From: Taudactylus pleione
Taxonomy: Eukaryota; Chordata; Amphibia; Anura; Myobatrachidae
Length of the DNA: 64,000 nucleotides
Assembly: GCA_031769625.1 (NCBI GenBank)
Contig: JAUIMM010000637.1
Location: 4,040,501-4,104,500, forward strand
Reading direction: 5' to 3'
The translations under genes and the position numbers were made by a program. The notes below the pieces were generated by a model, which was given only the letters and a program-made list of their open reading frames with translations, did no database searches and was not told the DNA's origin. This document shows, piece by piece, positions 54,711-64,000 of the stretch (the stretch's first letter is position 1; the number at the start of each line of letters is the position of its first letter).

Positions 54711-55042
54711 AGGGAATTCAATTCAGTGCAATGTAGAATAGCCGCGGGAGGGATCTCCCGAAGCTATTCAATACGCTGTTTGGGCGGCTAAAGGATTTCT
54801 TCCCCTGGGGATGCGAGGAGAAATCGGACAAAAGTACTGGGCATGCAGCTTTTTTACTGCTTAGCGCGACACTAACAGCCGCGCGCCCAGCACTTTAGTC
54901 AGAGAATGCCGGTTCTCACACCTTAACACCCTTGTTAAGTCGCGAGAGCCGCCATTCTCCGACATAACAGCACACTGAATTGAATAGCTCCGGGAGCTCA
55001 CTCCCAGCGCTATTCAATTTGCGTTGAATTGAATTCCCCCCC
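54711..55042. mobile_element. Hairpin MITE with ggaattcaattca ends
   Basis: The ends agggaattcaattcagtgc and gcgttgaattgaattcccccc are inverted complements. Internal pairs are cgggag/ctcccg (54755-54770), gatttctt/ggagaaatc (54796-54827) and agtactgggc/gcccagcact (54834-54895). The interior is CpG-rich. Confidence 0.82.
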
Positions 55043-55341
55043 ATGTATTTGATTTTTTTGAGCATAAGTTGTTGCACAGGTGCAGAACAGGTCCTGCGAT
55101 CTAGCTCACAGACTCCCCCAAGCCAGAGTATGATTGACGTGCTGCGACGTTGGGGGGGCATCTCGCCCAGTTTTCTGGGAGGGACGAAGTTTCTTGCACA
55201 TTTGTTAGCAAGAAAGACTCTCAGCGTTACCGAGGTGCCCAGAAGCTGTTACGCCGTGAGAACACATCTGTATGTCAGGGAGGGCAAAACACATGAGGGA
55301 GGAAGGCACAGCTCATGAGAGCTTACAATCTATATCATATA
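55043..55341. other. No gene recognised
   Basis: A 91-codon plus-strand frame opposes an 81-codon minus-strand frame, and neither has a domain. Confidence 0.4.
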
Positions 55342-55518
55342 GGGGTCTATTTACTAAGCAGTGTTAGGAGACAGAGTGAAAAGTGATAAGGTGCCAGCCA
55401 ATCAGCTCCTAACTGTCATCTCACAGTATGTGTTTGAAAAATGACAGTTGGGAGCTGATTGGCTGCCACCTTATCACTTTTCACTCTGTCTCCTAACACT
55501 GCTTAGTAACTAGACCCC
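55342..55518. mobile_element. Hairpin MITE, family 1
   Basis: It runs from ggggtctatttactaagcag to ctgcttagtaactagacccc. The two halves are nearly complementary through the core ccaatcagctcctaactgtc. Confidence 0.92.
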
Positions 55519-55572
55519 TGAATATGGTGTTTGCGTCAACATGCTTCATTTTATATATCAATTGTGGTCTTT

Positions 55573-56171
55573 GGCCCTCATTCAGAGCCGCTCGTTAGCG
55601 GCAGTACGCTCGTTCCGAGCGATGTTTGCACATCTGCGCATGCGTACGGTTTTTAGTACGCATGCGCGAACCAGTCAGTGCGGCCGAAAATCGTTGGTAC
55701 GCAATATAGCGAGGGCCTGCTATTTTGAGTGACAGAATGAGGCGTATGTGGGTGGTAACAGGGGAAGGTGCTTGAAAATGGGGAGTGGAGATCCGAACGC
55801 AGGCGTGCTTAAAGGTCAAAACGGGCGTTTTAAGGGAGTGCATAATTAATACAGCAGCGTCATTGACCACGTCACTTGGTTTTTTTTAACTCAGAACTGC
55901 TCGCAAAATAGCGGTTGAAAACACCAACCACAAGAATAGCGAGCAGTTCATACGCTGTACGATGTACTCGATTAATCTAATAAATAGCGGACATGACGTA
56001 TGGTGCGTGCGGCCAGGGGGCGTTTTTTTCAAATAAATGAGCGTATGTTTTGCTCGCTCGTTCAGACTTAGAGGTGTGAACAGACTGCAATTTGCGAACG
56101 GATCATTTGAATAGCCACCCCTTGTTTTTGAACGAACGACCGCAAATAGCGAACGGCTCTGAATCAGGCCC
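55573..56171. mobile_element. Harbinger-like MITE, opposite orientation
   Basis: The left end ggccctcattcagagccg and right end cggctctgaatcaggccc flank a body that is the inverse of 42940-43539, including gcgagcagttcatacgctg. TTG may be duplicated at the flanks. It has no gene. Confidence 0.85.
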
Positions 56172-56245
56172 TTGGTTCATAATAAACTTTAGTTGGCATG
56201 AGAAAATTATCAGGAGGATGAAGAACCACACTAGCTGATCTATAA

Positions 56246-56460
56246 CTGGGAACACACTTGTTGATATATTGTTAGTTCAAACGACGAACAATATATCGCT
56301 AGTGCATCGGTGGTTGTGTACAACCCATTTGTCGGTCAATGTCGGTCGTTCACAAACATATCAGGTCAACCCTGCAGCACAGCCGATGTTGATATATTTC
56401 ATCCAGATATATTGGTGCATCTGCATGTGTGCACAGGCGACCTACTGACCGACTGTACAC
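56246..56460. mobile_element. Possible MITE with tacac-type ends
   Basis: The text aactgggaacacacttgttg and the right part gaccgactgtacactggg are loosely inverse, and the atatattgttagtt/aacaatatat pair at 56265-56295 is a hairpin. It resembles 57841-58187 but is worn. Confidence 0.5.
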
Positions 56461-57236
56461 TGGGCCTGATTCAGACCCGGACGCTATTAGCGGACGCTTG
56501 TTCTTAAAAAGGGGCCGGATATTTAAATTCAGCGCTCGCTCATTGCGGTGTGTTGACGCCTCTATGTCTGAGCGAACGTCCGAAAAATGCGCTCGCTATT
56601 TTGTAAAGACGTCCCTTTGCCGTTCACATCACACGTCATCTCCGTTATTTATTAGATTAATCGGGAACATCGAAAGGCATCTGAACTGCTCGCAGTGCTT
56701 GTGCCTGCTGAGCGCTCGCAAGTGGGTCGCTGTTGGCCCAGTGCGCATGCGCACGACGGAGCCAGCTCCGTCGTGCGCATGTGCGAGACCCGGATAGCGA
56801 CGGGCAAGCCGTCGCTCCGGGTCTCGTACCATAGGGGGTGTGCTGTCGATGGTGAGTGACAGCACCCCCCCTTTGGTGGGCGTGCCGGGGGCGTGGCTGC
56901 CCAGACGGAGGCGTTCCCATGGGAGGCGGAGGCGTTCCGTCTGGGGCCGGCCCCACTGACATCACAAGTGATGTCAGTGGGAGTGCCTTCGGCTCTGATA
57001 GAGCCGAAAGCACTCCAGGGCTTGCGGCAACGAGACCCTACCACAAGGGTCTCGTCGCAATGCCAATGGTCGCGATGGTCTTGACCATCGCGACCATCTT
57101 CCTGGCCGCTCGCTATAGCTGTGGGTGGTCACCCACAGCTATACGAGCAGCCAGGAGGCCGCTCTAAAAATTAAAAAGGATGGCCCTGATTCAGAGCGAG
57201 TGCTCTGTCAGAACGTCTGGCTCTGAATCAGGGCCA
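56461..57236. mobile_element. Multi-hairpin Harbinger-like MITE
   Basis: The left end is gggcctgattcagaccc and the right end ctctgaatcagggcca. Nine consecutive stem-loops fill 56747-57155, and a tenth forms the right end, with perfect 17-bp arms tggccctgattcagagc/gctctgaatcagggcca (57181-57197 and 57220-57236). The first 280 bp are related to the other Harbinger-like copies (cgctcgttcatt-type text); the hairpin chain replaces the usual interior. Frames of 60-130 codons on both strands reflect the palindromes. Confidence 0.83.
56747..57155. repeat. Chain of nine stem-loops
   Basis: Arms are at 56747-56762/56765-56780 (16 bp, perfect), 56785-56825, 56834-56870, 56900-56909/56936-56945, 56952-56965/56968-56981 (14 bp, perfect), 56981-56995/57001-57015 (one mismatch), 57031-57039/57046-57054, 57066-57080/57083-57097 (15 bp, perfect) and 57101-57155 with 13-bp inner arms. 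Loops are mostly 2-6 nt. Neighbouring hairpins are unrelated in sequence. Confidence 0.93.
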
Positions 57237-57840
57237 GAGTTTCCTGTAACATTGTAATCATATAAATGAAGATTGACATTAACATTACCTAGAGATAATT
57301 TGCATTGTAAACTGCACAGATACAGTGGATATAAATGATTGATTTGAATACTCACTTAATAATCTTTCTGTGAACTGTTTAACATAAACATAAGAAAGAA
57401 ACATTCTTATAATACTGCAACAACATAAGCCAAAAGTAACAGCTGTATTACTTTATGGAGAAGAACCTAAACTGCACCAAAGCTCTGATACATCTGTGAT
57501 TCCCACAACTAACAACTAATTATACTTAGAATGACTGTATATCCCACATACATAAAGTTCATCAACTAAAACGTTTGAATAGACATATTAATCGATTGGA
57601 GGAGTAAACAATAAATGTCAGATAATTAATTTAAAATATTTTCAGATTTCTATTAAACTTCACTTTCTATCTTCTAACATTTCCTTCCATTGCTTCAAGG
57701 ATATTGGAATATTTTATGTATAAATTATAAAAGTTTTGTTATAATAGTAATGATTGGGATAGGCAATACCCTTATCCAGAAACATAACTCTGCGCCATAC
57801 CCTCTAGTTACGTCCCTGAACTTGGCTACCACAATCTATT
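57237..57840. other. AT-rich DNA, no gene
   Basis: No repeat ends and no coding frame of note. Confidence 0.5.
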
Positions 57841-58187
57841 GCTGGGTACACACTAACAGATATATTGGCTGATTGACCCGATATGTCTGTGAATGGCGTC
57901 GTTCACAGACATCGCGTCAGGCTGTGCTGCACAGCTGATGGACAGATATATATGGAGACATAAATGTCCATCGGCAAGTGTGTATGATCGATCAGCCGAT
58001 TGTCCGTACACATGCAGCAGCAGCCGCAGGGAGAGGGGCGGATATGCCCTCAACCCACCCCCCGGCCAGCGGGACCCGTGACTGCCTGGAAGATGATGGT
58101 CGTTCAGTGTATATGAACGACCATCATCTACAGATATATCTGCAGATCACTCCATCCACAGATATATCTGTTCAGTGTGTACCCACC
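57841..58187. mobile_element. Hairpin MITE with gctgggtacacact ends
   Basis: The left end gctgggtacacactaacaga and right end tctgttcagtgtgtacccacc are inverse. Internal dyads are gtctgtgaa/ttcacagac (57886-57910) and gatggtcgttca/tgaacgaccatc (58094-58127). Confidence 0.88.
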
Positions 58188-58550
58188 TTAACAGAGCATC
58201 TACCAGTTTGCGGAGCCGTAACTAGACACGATAAAGAGCATCGGTACCCCCCCCCAAAGCTGACTACCTTTGCAGAGGCTCTTTATTGTATATGTAGAGG
58301 GCAGAGGTTCTTTATTGTATATACAGAGCAGTAGCTCTTTACTGTATATGCAGAGGCTCTTTGATCTATATGCAGAGGGTTTTTATTGTATATACAGCAG
58401 CATAACAGCACTGATAATGCATAAGATCCAAGAATGTGAAACTTGCCAGCCACTGAAACACTTACTGGGCACTTTACGTGTATAGGGAGTATTAAGAGCT
58501 GGCAATACCAATGGACTGGGAACTGCTGCTGAAACCGCCGATGGACCGGT
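58188..58550. other. No gene; ctctttattgtatat repeats
   Basis: Four to five loose repeats of cagaggctctttattgtata occur at 58273-58400. There is no domain in the frames. Confidence 0.55.
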
Positions 58551-59318
58551 CAGTCACTGGGACCTGGTGCTGGCTGTCACTGGGACCTGCTGCTGGTGCT
58601 GGCTGTCACTGGGACCTGTTGCTGGTGCTGGCTGTCACTGGGATCTGCTGCTGGTGCTGGCTGTCACTGGGACCTGCTGCTGGTGCTGGCTGTCACTGGG
58701 ACCTGTTGCTGGTGCTGGCTGTCACTGGGATCTGCTGCTGGTGCTGGCTGTCACTGGGACCTGCTGCTGGTGCTGGCTGTCACTGGGACCTGTTGCTGGT
58801 GCTGGCTGTCACTGGGACCTGCTGCTGGTGCTGGCTATCACTGGGACCTGCTGCTGGTGCTGGCTATCACTGGGACCTGCTGCTGGTGCTGGCTGTCACT
58901 GGGACCTGGTGCTGTTGCTGGCTGTCACTGGGACCTGCTGCAGGTGCTGGCTATCACTGGGACCTGCTGCTGGTGCTGGCTGTCACTGTGACCTGCTGCT
59001 TGCTGTCACTGGGACCTGCTGCTGGTGCTGGCTGTCACTGGGACCTGGTGCTGGCTGTCACTGGGACCTGCTGCTGGTGCTGGCTGTCACTGGGACCTGG
59101 TGCTGGCTGTCACTGGGACCTGCTGCTGGTGGTGGCTGTCACTGGGACCTGCTGCTGGTGCTGGCTGTCACTGGGACCTGCTGCTGGTTGTCACTGGGAC
59201 CTGTTGCTGCTGCTGGCTGTCACTGGGACCTGCTGCTGGTGCTGGCCGCTGGCGGACCTGGCTGTCACTGTGGCCTGCTGCTGGTGCTGGCCGCAGCCGG
59301 ACCTGACTGTCACTGTGA
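58551..59318. repeat. 29-bp minisatellite, about 27 units
   Basis: The unit is built from ggctgtcactgggacctgct followed by gctggtgct. Shortened units (for example at 59035 and 59105) and ctgctg expansions occur. The unit has no stop in any plus frame, producing frames of 131-310 codons, repeating with a 29-residue period, that are artefacts. Confidence 0.95.
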
Positions 59319-61493
59319 ACAGATCTGCAGGTACTAGACACGTGCCGCTGCCTACTGAACAGTGCGTACCTGGCCCAGCCAACAGCTCCTCACTCAGGGA
59401 ACTGTGGGAGGAGAGACGTCCATATAGACTATGCGGGACTTGACGGAACTCGGAGGCGGAATGACTGTGACAGGGCAGGGGGGAGGCTGCTGGCTGCTGT
59501 CACTTCAGTGTGAGCACTGCACTGTTATTAATAGCAGCAAGCACCCGGTGGAGAGATTGCGGTGGGCGGCCATTTCCACCCTCAGGGCTCTTGTGCTGTG
59601 TAGTTGCATCGGTCGCACCACCCTAGTTATGGCCCTGCCTGTTTGCCTTTTACAGTAAACATATAAATTTGTTGATCTGGCTCAGCCTGTTAGTCTGCAG
59701 TGCAGGCTAGCTAAGCAATGAAAGATACTCTACGATTTACACAAGCAGTATCACATTGCATAGGTTCAGAGGTAAGTGGACAATTAGCTGCAACACTGGC
59801 CAAGCCACCACCTCCAACATCTGATCCTATTTTTATCAAGCCTTATACGAGGTGGGAACCTTCCCGGTACAGCTGGCCACTCTCCAGGTTCCAAGCCTAC
59901 ATTCTCCATCTCCCAGCATCCCTTTCGCCTGGAACAGTCTTACCAGAGGTCACTGCAGATCGTCATTGCGGGACTAGGGGCTGGTGGGGTACACTCAATA
60001 GTTCCTTGGCCATCATCAGTGATGTGTGGTGAGATCAATGGCTGGGGAGCCACACATGGAGATGGGTTTGAGTGCTGGGAACCTCTCTCACCCCCTACTC
60101 ACTGTAACTCTTCACTCACTACACTAAGCTTCAGCGTCTATTGATTCTCCTACCTGCTTAACTGTGTCTTCTCGCTGCTGCTGAGAGCTCTGATCTCTAA
60201 AACACTGCAGTGCATTTTCTGGTCACATGAAACATCCAAGGTGTCCATCAGTGCTTAAGACATGCCCCCATACTCAGAGGCATGTCTCTATTTGCTCTCT
60301 TTCTGTGCAGCTTACTGCCCGTGGTGTGGCCCCTCCCTCAGCTCTGCAAGCAGTGTCTGACTATACAGAAGTGAGCATGAGCTGTTGCTGCCTCATCTCT
60401 CTCGAATCCCTGCTGTCCCAGGGAGCTCCCACAAAGCTGGTGAGTGTTAACTATAAAAATGATTACGATAAACAAAGAAGATGTTTAAAAGTTATATATA
60501 TTTTCTTTATATTAGTCTAATCATTTTTATATCAAATCTCAGGAGTGTGACAGGGGAGGCTGTAGACACTTTTTGGTGAGCTGGATGAGGTCATGCATTT
60601 GAGAGCTCCCTAGTTCTAAAATCTGCTTATAGTGGAAAATATGGTGCCATACAAGGTAAAAGGCATGAAAAGGTACCAACAATTGAATAAATAAGAGAAA
60701 CCCACAATTTTTTAATTTGTAATCCTTGCTAAAACTGAAAGAGAAAGAACTGAAGCGTGCACTTTGGCTTTATGCAAAACTTCTGCTCTCTTCAATGACG
60801 GGATTGGCTGAGAGAGAAGCAGCAGATGAGGAAGGACAAACGTACAGCTGCATTCACAACGGACTTCAGGGGGGACAGTCTTGCAGTCCAGACTAAAGGA
60901 AGCTGCAAAAGTCTAAGTGCTGATTATATGGAGCATGGATCAGGGGCTTGTGCACACTGTGCTGTGTATCTTCACCTTCTTTTCTTTTTTAACACTGTTC
61001 ACCTCTCACGACCAACTTTGTTGTGAGTCGCTTGTCCGGGAATTGTGATACACAAATGCTTCTCAACACACAATTTAGGAATGAAAGGTTACACATGACA
61101 TAACTCGCATTCTTTATGCAGTAGGCACCATGCCACGCCGACTAATTATTTCTTTATGCCCTTGAATTATGACCCTGCCTTTCGCCACAAGATTCTGGTG
61201 TCGTACCGCACATGGAATGCAGAGAGTAAATGGCACAGCACCTCCCATTTGGTAATACCTTTGTCTTTATTAATATACAGCTTAGTCATACATCTGTTCT
61301 GGATGGATCCTGTGTGATCTGTGCAGCGTACAAACACTTCCTGGCTTCATACAGTGCAGATTGGCTAGATGTCATACAGAGTGCACACTGATGACAGATC
61401 AGCATTAACTCTCCACGTATTCTTGTCTTATCCTCGTATTAGATAAGCAGCTCTATACATACAGATACTCTAGGACGGGATGTAGTTATGCGG
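59319..61493. other. No gene recognised
   Basis: About 2.2 kb of mixed DNA. Frames of 75-104 codons at 59431, 59718 and 60227 have no domain that I recognise. I see no repeat ends, so this is among the most unique-looking parts of the window, and short exons cannot be excluded. Confidence 0.45.
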
Positions 61494-61940
61494 CCGCCGG
61501 TCTCAATCCTGACAGCGGAATCCCGGCAAGGGATTTAACATAGGCGTCGAAATACCGACGCCTATGTTAACCCCGACGCCGGTACGCCGAGGAGGCCAGC
61601 CCAAATGAAGGTAAGCCGGGGCGCCCTTAGCGTTAGCCGCAGAGGGGGGGTTAGGATTAGGCACTCTAGCGGGGTTAGGGTTAGGTTTGGAAGGGGGGGA
61701 GATTAGGGTTAGGCACACCTAGGGGGGGGTTAGGCACCACCGGGGGGAGGTTAGGTTTAGGCACCCTGGAAGGGTTAAGTTTAGGGTGCAGGTAGGAGGG
61801 GGGTTAGGTTTAGGCACCCCAGGGGGAGGTTAGGGTTAGGCACTAGGGGGGTTAGGCACCACTAAAGGAGGGTTAGGGGAGGGTTAGAATACCTGCCCCA
61901 GTCGGGATCTCCTCCTGCCAGGCGTCCACTGTCAGGATTT
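61494..61940. repeat. Fourth TAACCC-like element, inverted
   Basis: The left dyad region ccggtctcaatcctgacagc and the right ctgtcaggatttgaaccggc are inverted relatives. Between them ggttagggttaggcaccc-type units run on the plus strand, the inverse of the arrays at 25320, 26510 and 27610. Confidence 0.8.
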
Positions 61941-62018
61941 GAACCGGCGGCTAAACCGCTGCCAGCATTTCAAACCCATTCCCTGTAGGACTGACATTGT
62001 AGTATTGTAGTAGATGAG

Positions 62019-62055
<37 letters not shown>

Positions 62056-62127
62056 AAGTCACTGAAGCCGCCACTCCCCAACAACAAAAGATACTTGCCC
62101 AGGTGCCATCCGAGGTAGGGGAGACCT
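61941..62127. repeat. (TA)n microsatellite and spacer
   Basis: A TA run lies at 62021-62056. The text caggtgccatccgaggt at 62099 recalls 8458 and 62380. Confidence 0.8.
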
Positions 62128-62277
62128 GATGTGTAGAAACGAAGGAGGCAGCAGCACTCACGGGACTTAGTAAAAAAAGACTCAGGTGCACAAACGGTGT
62201 GTAGGATTCTACACACCGTTTGTGTACCTGAGTCTTTTTTTACTAAGTCCCTTGAGTGCTGCTGCTTCCTTCGTTTC
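62128..62277. repeat. Fold-back repeat, arms about 70 bp
   Basis: The left arm includes agactcaggtgcacaaacgg and the right arm ccgtttgtgtacctgagtct, meeting at gtgtaggattctacac near 62199-62214. It is almost a full palindrome. A (TA)n run follows to 62333. Confidence 0.93.
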
Positions 62278-62337
<60 letters not shown>

Positions 62338-62452
62338 ATAGGCTCTGGCACTCCAGTGCTCTCAAACACGTATTTGCTCCGGTGCCCTCCTTGAGGGTGA
62401 TGCCCCCCCACAATATACAAAGCCAAGGAAGTAAAGCGGCACTAGGTAAATA

Positions 62453-62652
62453 AACCCATAACCAGGGTGTTTATTAGTGTGGTCTGGTCGAAGTTTCAGG
62501 GAGCGTATCCCCTTCCTCAGGGGGTAAGTAATTATTGGGTTTACTATTTAACATTATTGTTGTATGCTCACAGTTACATTGTTTGTCCCGAGGAAGGGGA
62601 TACGCTCCCCGAAACGTCGACCAGACCACACTAATAAACACCCTGGTTATGG
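62453..62652. repeat. Fold-back repeat, arms about 75 bp
   Basis: The arms pair ataaccagggtgtttattag with ctaataaacaccctggttat and continue through gagcgtatccccttcctc/gaggaaggggatacgctc. The spacer is about 50 bp. The right arm holds gaaacgtcg, a core shared in style with 49865, 53780 and 62812. Confidence 0.93.
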
Positions 62653-62906
62653 GTGAGTGCCGCCTTACCAAATTACCGGCACTCTGTAGAAATTGGAGCC
62701 ATAGAGGTACTTGCTGGGGTGATCACCTTGGGGTGATGTGCCCCTCCAAATATGCGATTACAAAAAAAGCAGCCCTCCCAGTATCACAAAATCCAGTGCT
62801 TTACTGTGCATCGTTTCGGGGTCAACCCCCCGTCATCAGGACACACAAAAAAATTATAAAACATAACAAATATTTATACTTATAAACAGGTGCATAGGTT
62901 CCACAG
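62653..62906. repeat. Repeat with catcgtttcggggtcaac core
   Basis: The stretch 62808-62845 (tcgtttcggggtc, then ccgtcatcagg) is the same style of core as the fold-backs on its left. Confidence 0.5.
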
Positions 62907-63107
62907 CGTGCAGCCCGTGTCCGGCGTGCAACTTCCGGTTTCACCTGTGACATCATACCGGTAGTGACGTCCACCAATGACAAATTTGACACTTGTTTAA
63001 GCACTTCTATTTATCTCCCTAGCAGCTGTGCTAGCCCGGGGAACCGGTGGATGTCACTTCCGGCATGATGTCACAGGTGAAACCGGAAATAGCACGCCGG
63101 ACGCCGG
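62907..63107. repeat. Inverted repeat, arms about 65 bp
   Basis: Arms 62907-62978 and 63042-63107 pair cggtttcacctgtgacatca with tgatgtcacaggtgaaaccg and extend both ways with mismatches. The spacer is about 63 bp. Confidence 0.92.
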
Positions 63108-63591
63108 GGACACGGGCATCACGGATGGCAGGGCATTTGTGCACATGCATAACCTTTAGCTTCACTAGCTCCGAAAAGAGCAGTGAAAAGATTCACTGCT
63201 CCAAAAGGAGCAGTGAAGCCACTCGCGGGACAGCTGATTTTCGGATCAGCTGTCACCGCGCTGGAGCAATGATGAATTGCTCCGGATTCTGTGGCAAGTT
63301 AGAATGTTAATTGTCAGCCCTATCCCCCAGTCACATCTTTTACACAGAACATGATCTATAGTCATAGAACAGCACAGAGAGGCATTATCCCGTCCTCAGA
63401 TAACCTCGCCTCAGTTGATGTCAAAACACAATAGTAGTGTTATTATAACATGGGAGTGATAACATTGTGATCGGTTATTGCAGATTAGATATCGGATAAT
63501 GTGTTCCCTATTTTAAATTATAGGGATACTAGAAGTCACCAAGGAGTCTACCACTGGATGGGTCCGACTCAGGAGGTCCTCTGTGTGTTTT

Positions 63592-63634
<43 letters not shown>

Positions 63635-64000
63635 TTTACTTAGTGTTTCAATTTCATACTACAGTATTGCTCCATTTCCAATCCTTGATCCTCATCAGTA
63701 CGTTGACCATGTCATCTGTGGTGACTAAGGTGCCAGTCGCTGCCTCTGGTGCCTCTCCTGCCCTTAGACGGATGTTGATCTGTAAGACAGAACATGTTTT
63801 AACACTCAGCGGCTGTCACGAGAGAAAAGGAAAGCAGTATGGTTAATAGATCTGCATTTCTTCCATCAGACACTAATTAATCGCACATACAAGTAATGCT
63901 CATTTGACCTTCAACAAAACCTGATCTGCTCTGGAAATGTTTTCCTAAGCAAGCAAGCGTGTCACCATCACTGTTTCACCACAAAGCTGCTTCCTCCTCT
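63108..64000. other. No gene recognised; (TA)n at 63590
   Basis: A gctccaaaaggagc-type dyad chain occurs at 63169-63290 (gctccgaaaagagcagtg, ggatcagctgtc). A TA run lies at 63592-63633. The remainder to the edge is unique-looking with no domain. Confidence 0.5.

Noticed and set aside
56652..57084. Overlapping frames of 60-130 codons on both strands
   Set aside because: They arise from the palindromic hairpin chain, which makes both strands similar; there is no domain.
58511..59443. 310-codon plus-strand open frame
   Set aside because: It is a 29-bp tandem repeat without stops; other long frames overlap it and its repeat length is not a multiple of three.

Overview
This is a gene-poor, repeat-dense stretch of a vertebrate nuclear genome, most likely an amphibian (anuran-like). 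The grounds are a tRNA-headed SINE with an L2-type tail, L2-clade LINE fragments, many hairpin MITEs, several hAT families, a decayed Ty1/copia element, and long micro- and minisatellites. I see no operon-like layout, no tRNA or rRNA gene, no CRISPR array and no convincing host exon. The species is inferred from repeat style only and is not proved.

The one intact protein-coding gene is a 1037-residue BED-finger hAT transposase at 34408-37521. It sits in a complete 6241-bp element (31916-38156) with matching ends (taggggtg.gc) and a perfect 8-bp target-site duplication (atataaac). The element has a TATA-type promoter, then twelve 160-bp tandem repeats, then the coding exon. A second copy, about 99% identical but broken by five deletions and a nonsense codon, enters the window at its left edge (1-3165). 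Two older, internally deleted relatives lie on the minus strand at 14018-14718 and 17052-18220. Apparent passengers are a 256-bp perfect fold-back element (7237-7492) that shares a 17-bp subterminal string with the intact element, and a 616-bp element (18897-19512) carrying ten 41-bp repeats.

Layout: 1-3.2 kb broken hAT; 3.2-8.9 kb MITEs and microsatellites; 8.9-10.7 kb Ty1/copia relic; 11-19.5 kb MITEs, L2 tails and old hAT copies; 20.2-21.7 kb MITE split by an L2 LINE; 22-25 kb SINE and nested MITEs; 25.2-28.2 kb elements filled with TAACCC-like arrays; 28.4-31.5 kb nested MITEs; 31.9-38.2 kb intact hAT; 38.3-41.3 kb MITEs and a CpG-rich serial-palindrome block; 42.9-44.6 kb Harbinger-like elements; 46.7-48.1 kb a 23-bp minisatellite; 49.4-57.2 kb MITEs and SINEs, including two elements built of consecutive stem-loops; 58.5-59.3 kb a 29-bp minisatellite; 61.5-63.1 kb another TAACCC-type element and three fold-backs.

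Two themes deserve attention. First, a potentially active hAT family carries internal tandem arrays in both its autonomous and its non-autonomous members. Second, a recurring class of non-autonomous elements consists of serial short hairpins, clearest at 56747-57155 (nine in about 410 bp), 49948-50429 and 39940-41200. All comparisons were made by eye; no alignment or database search was run.
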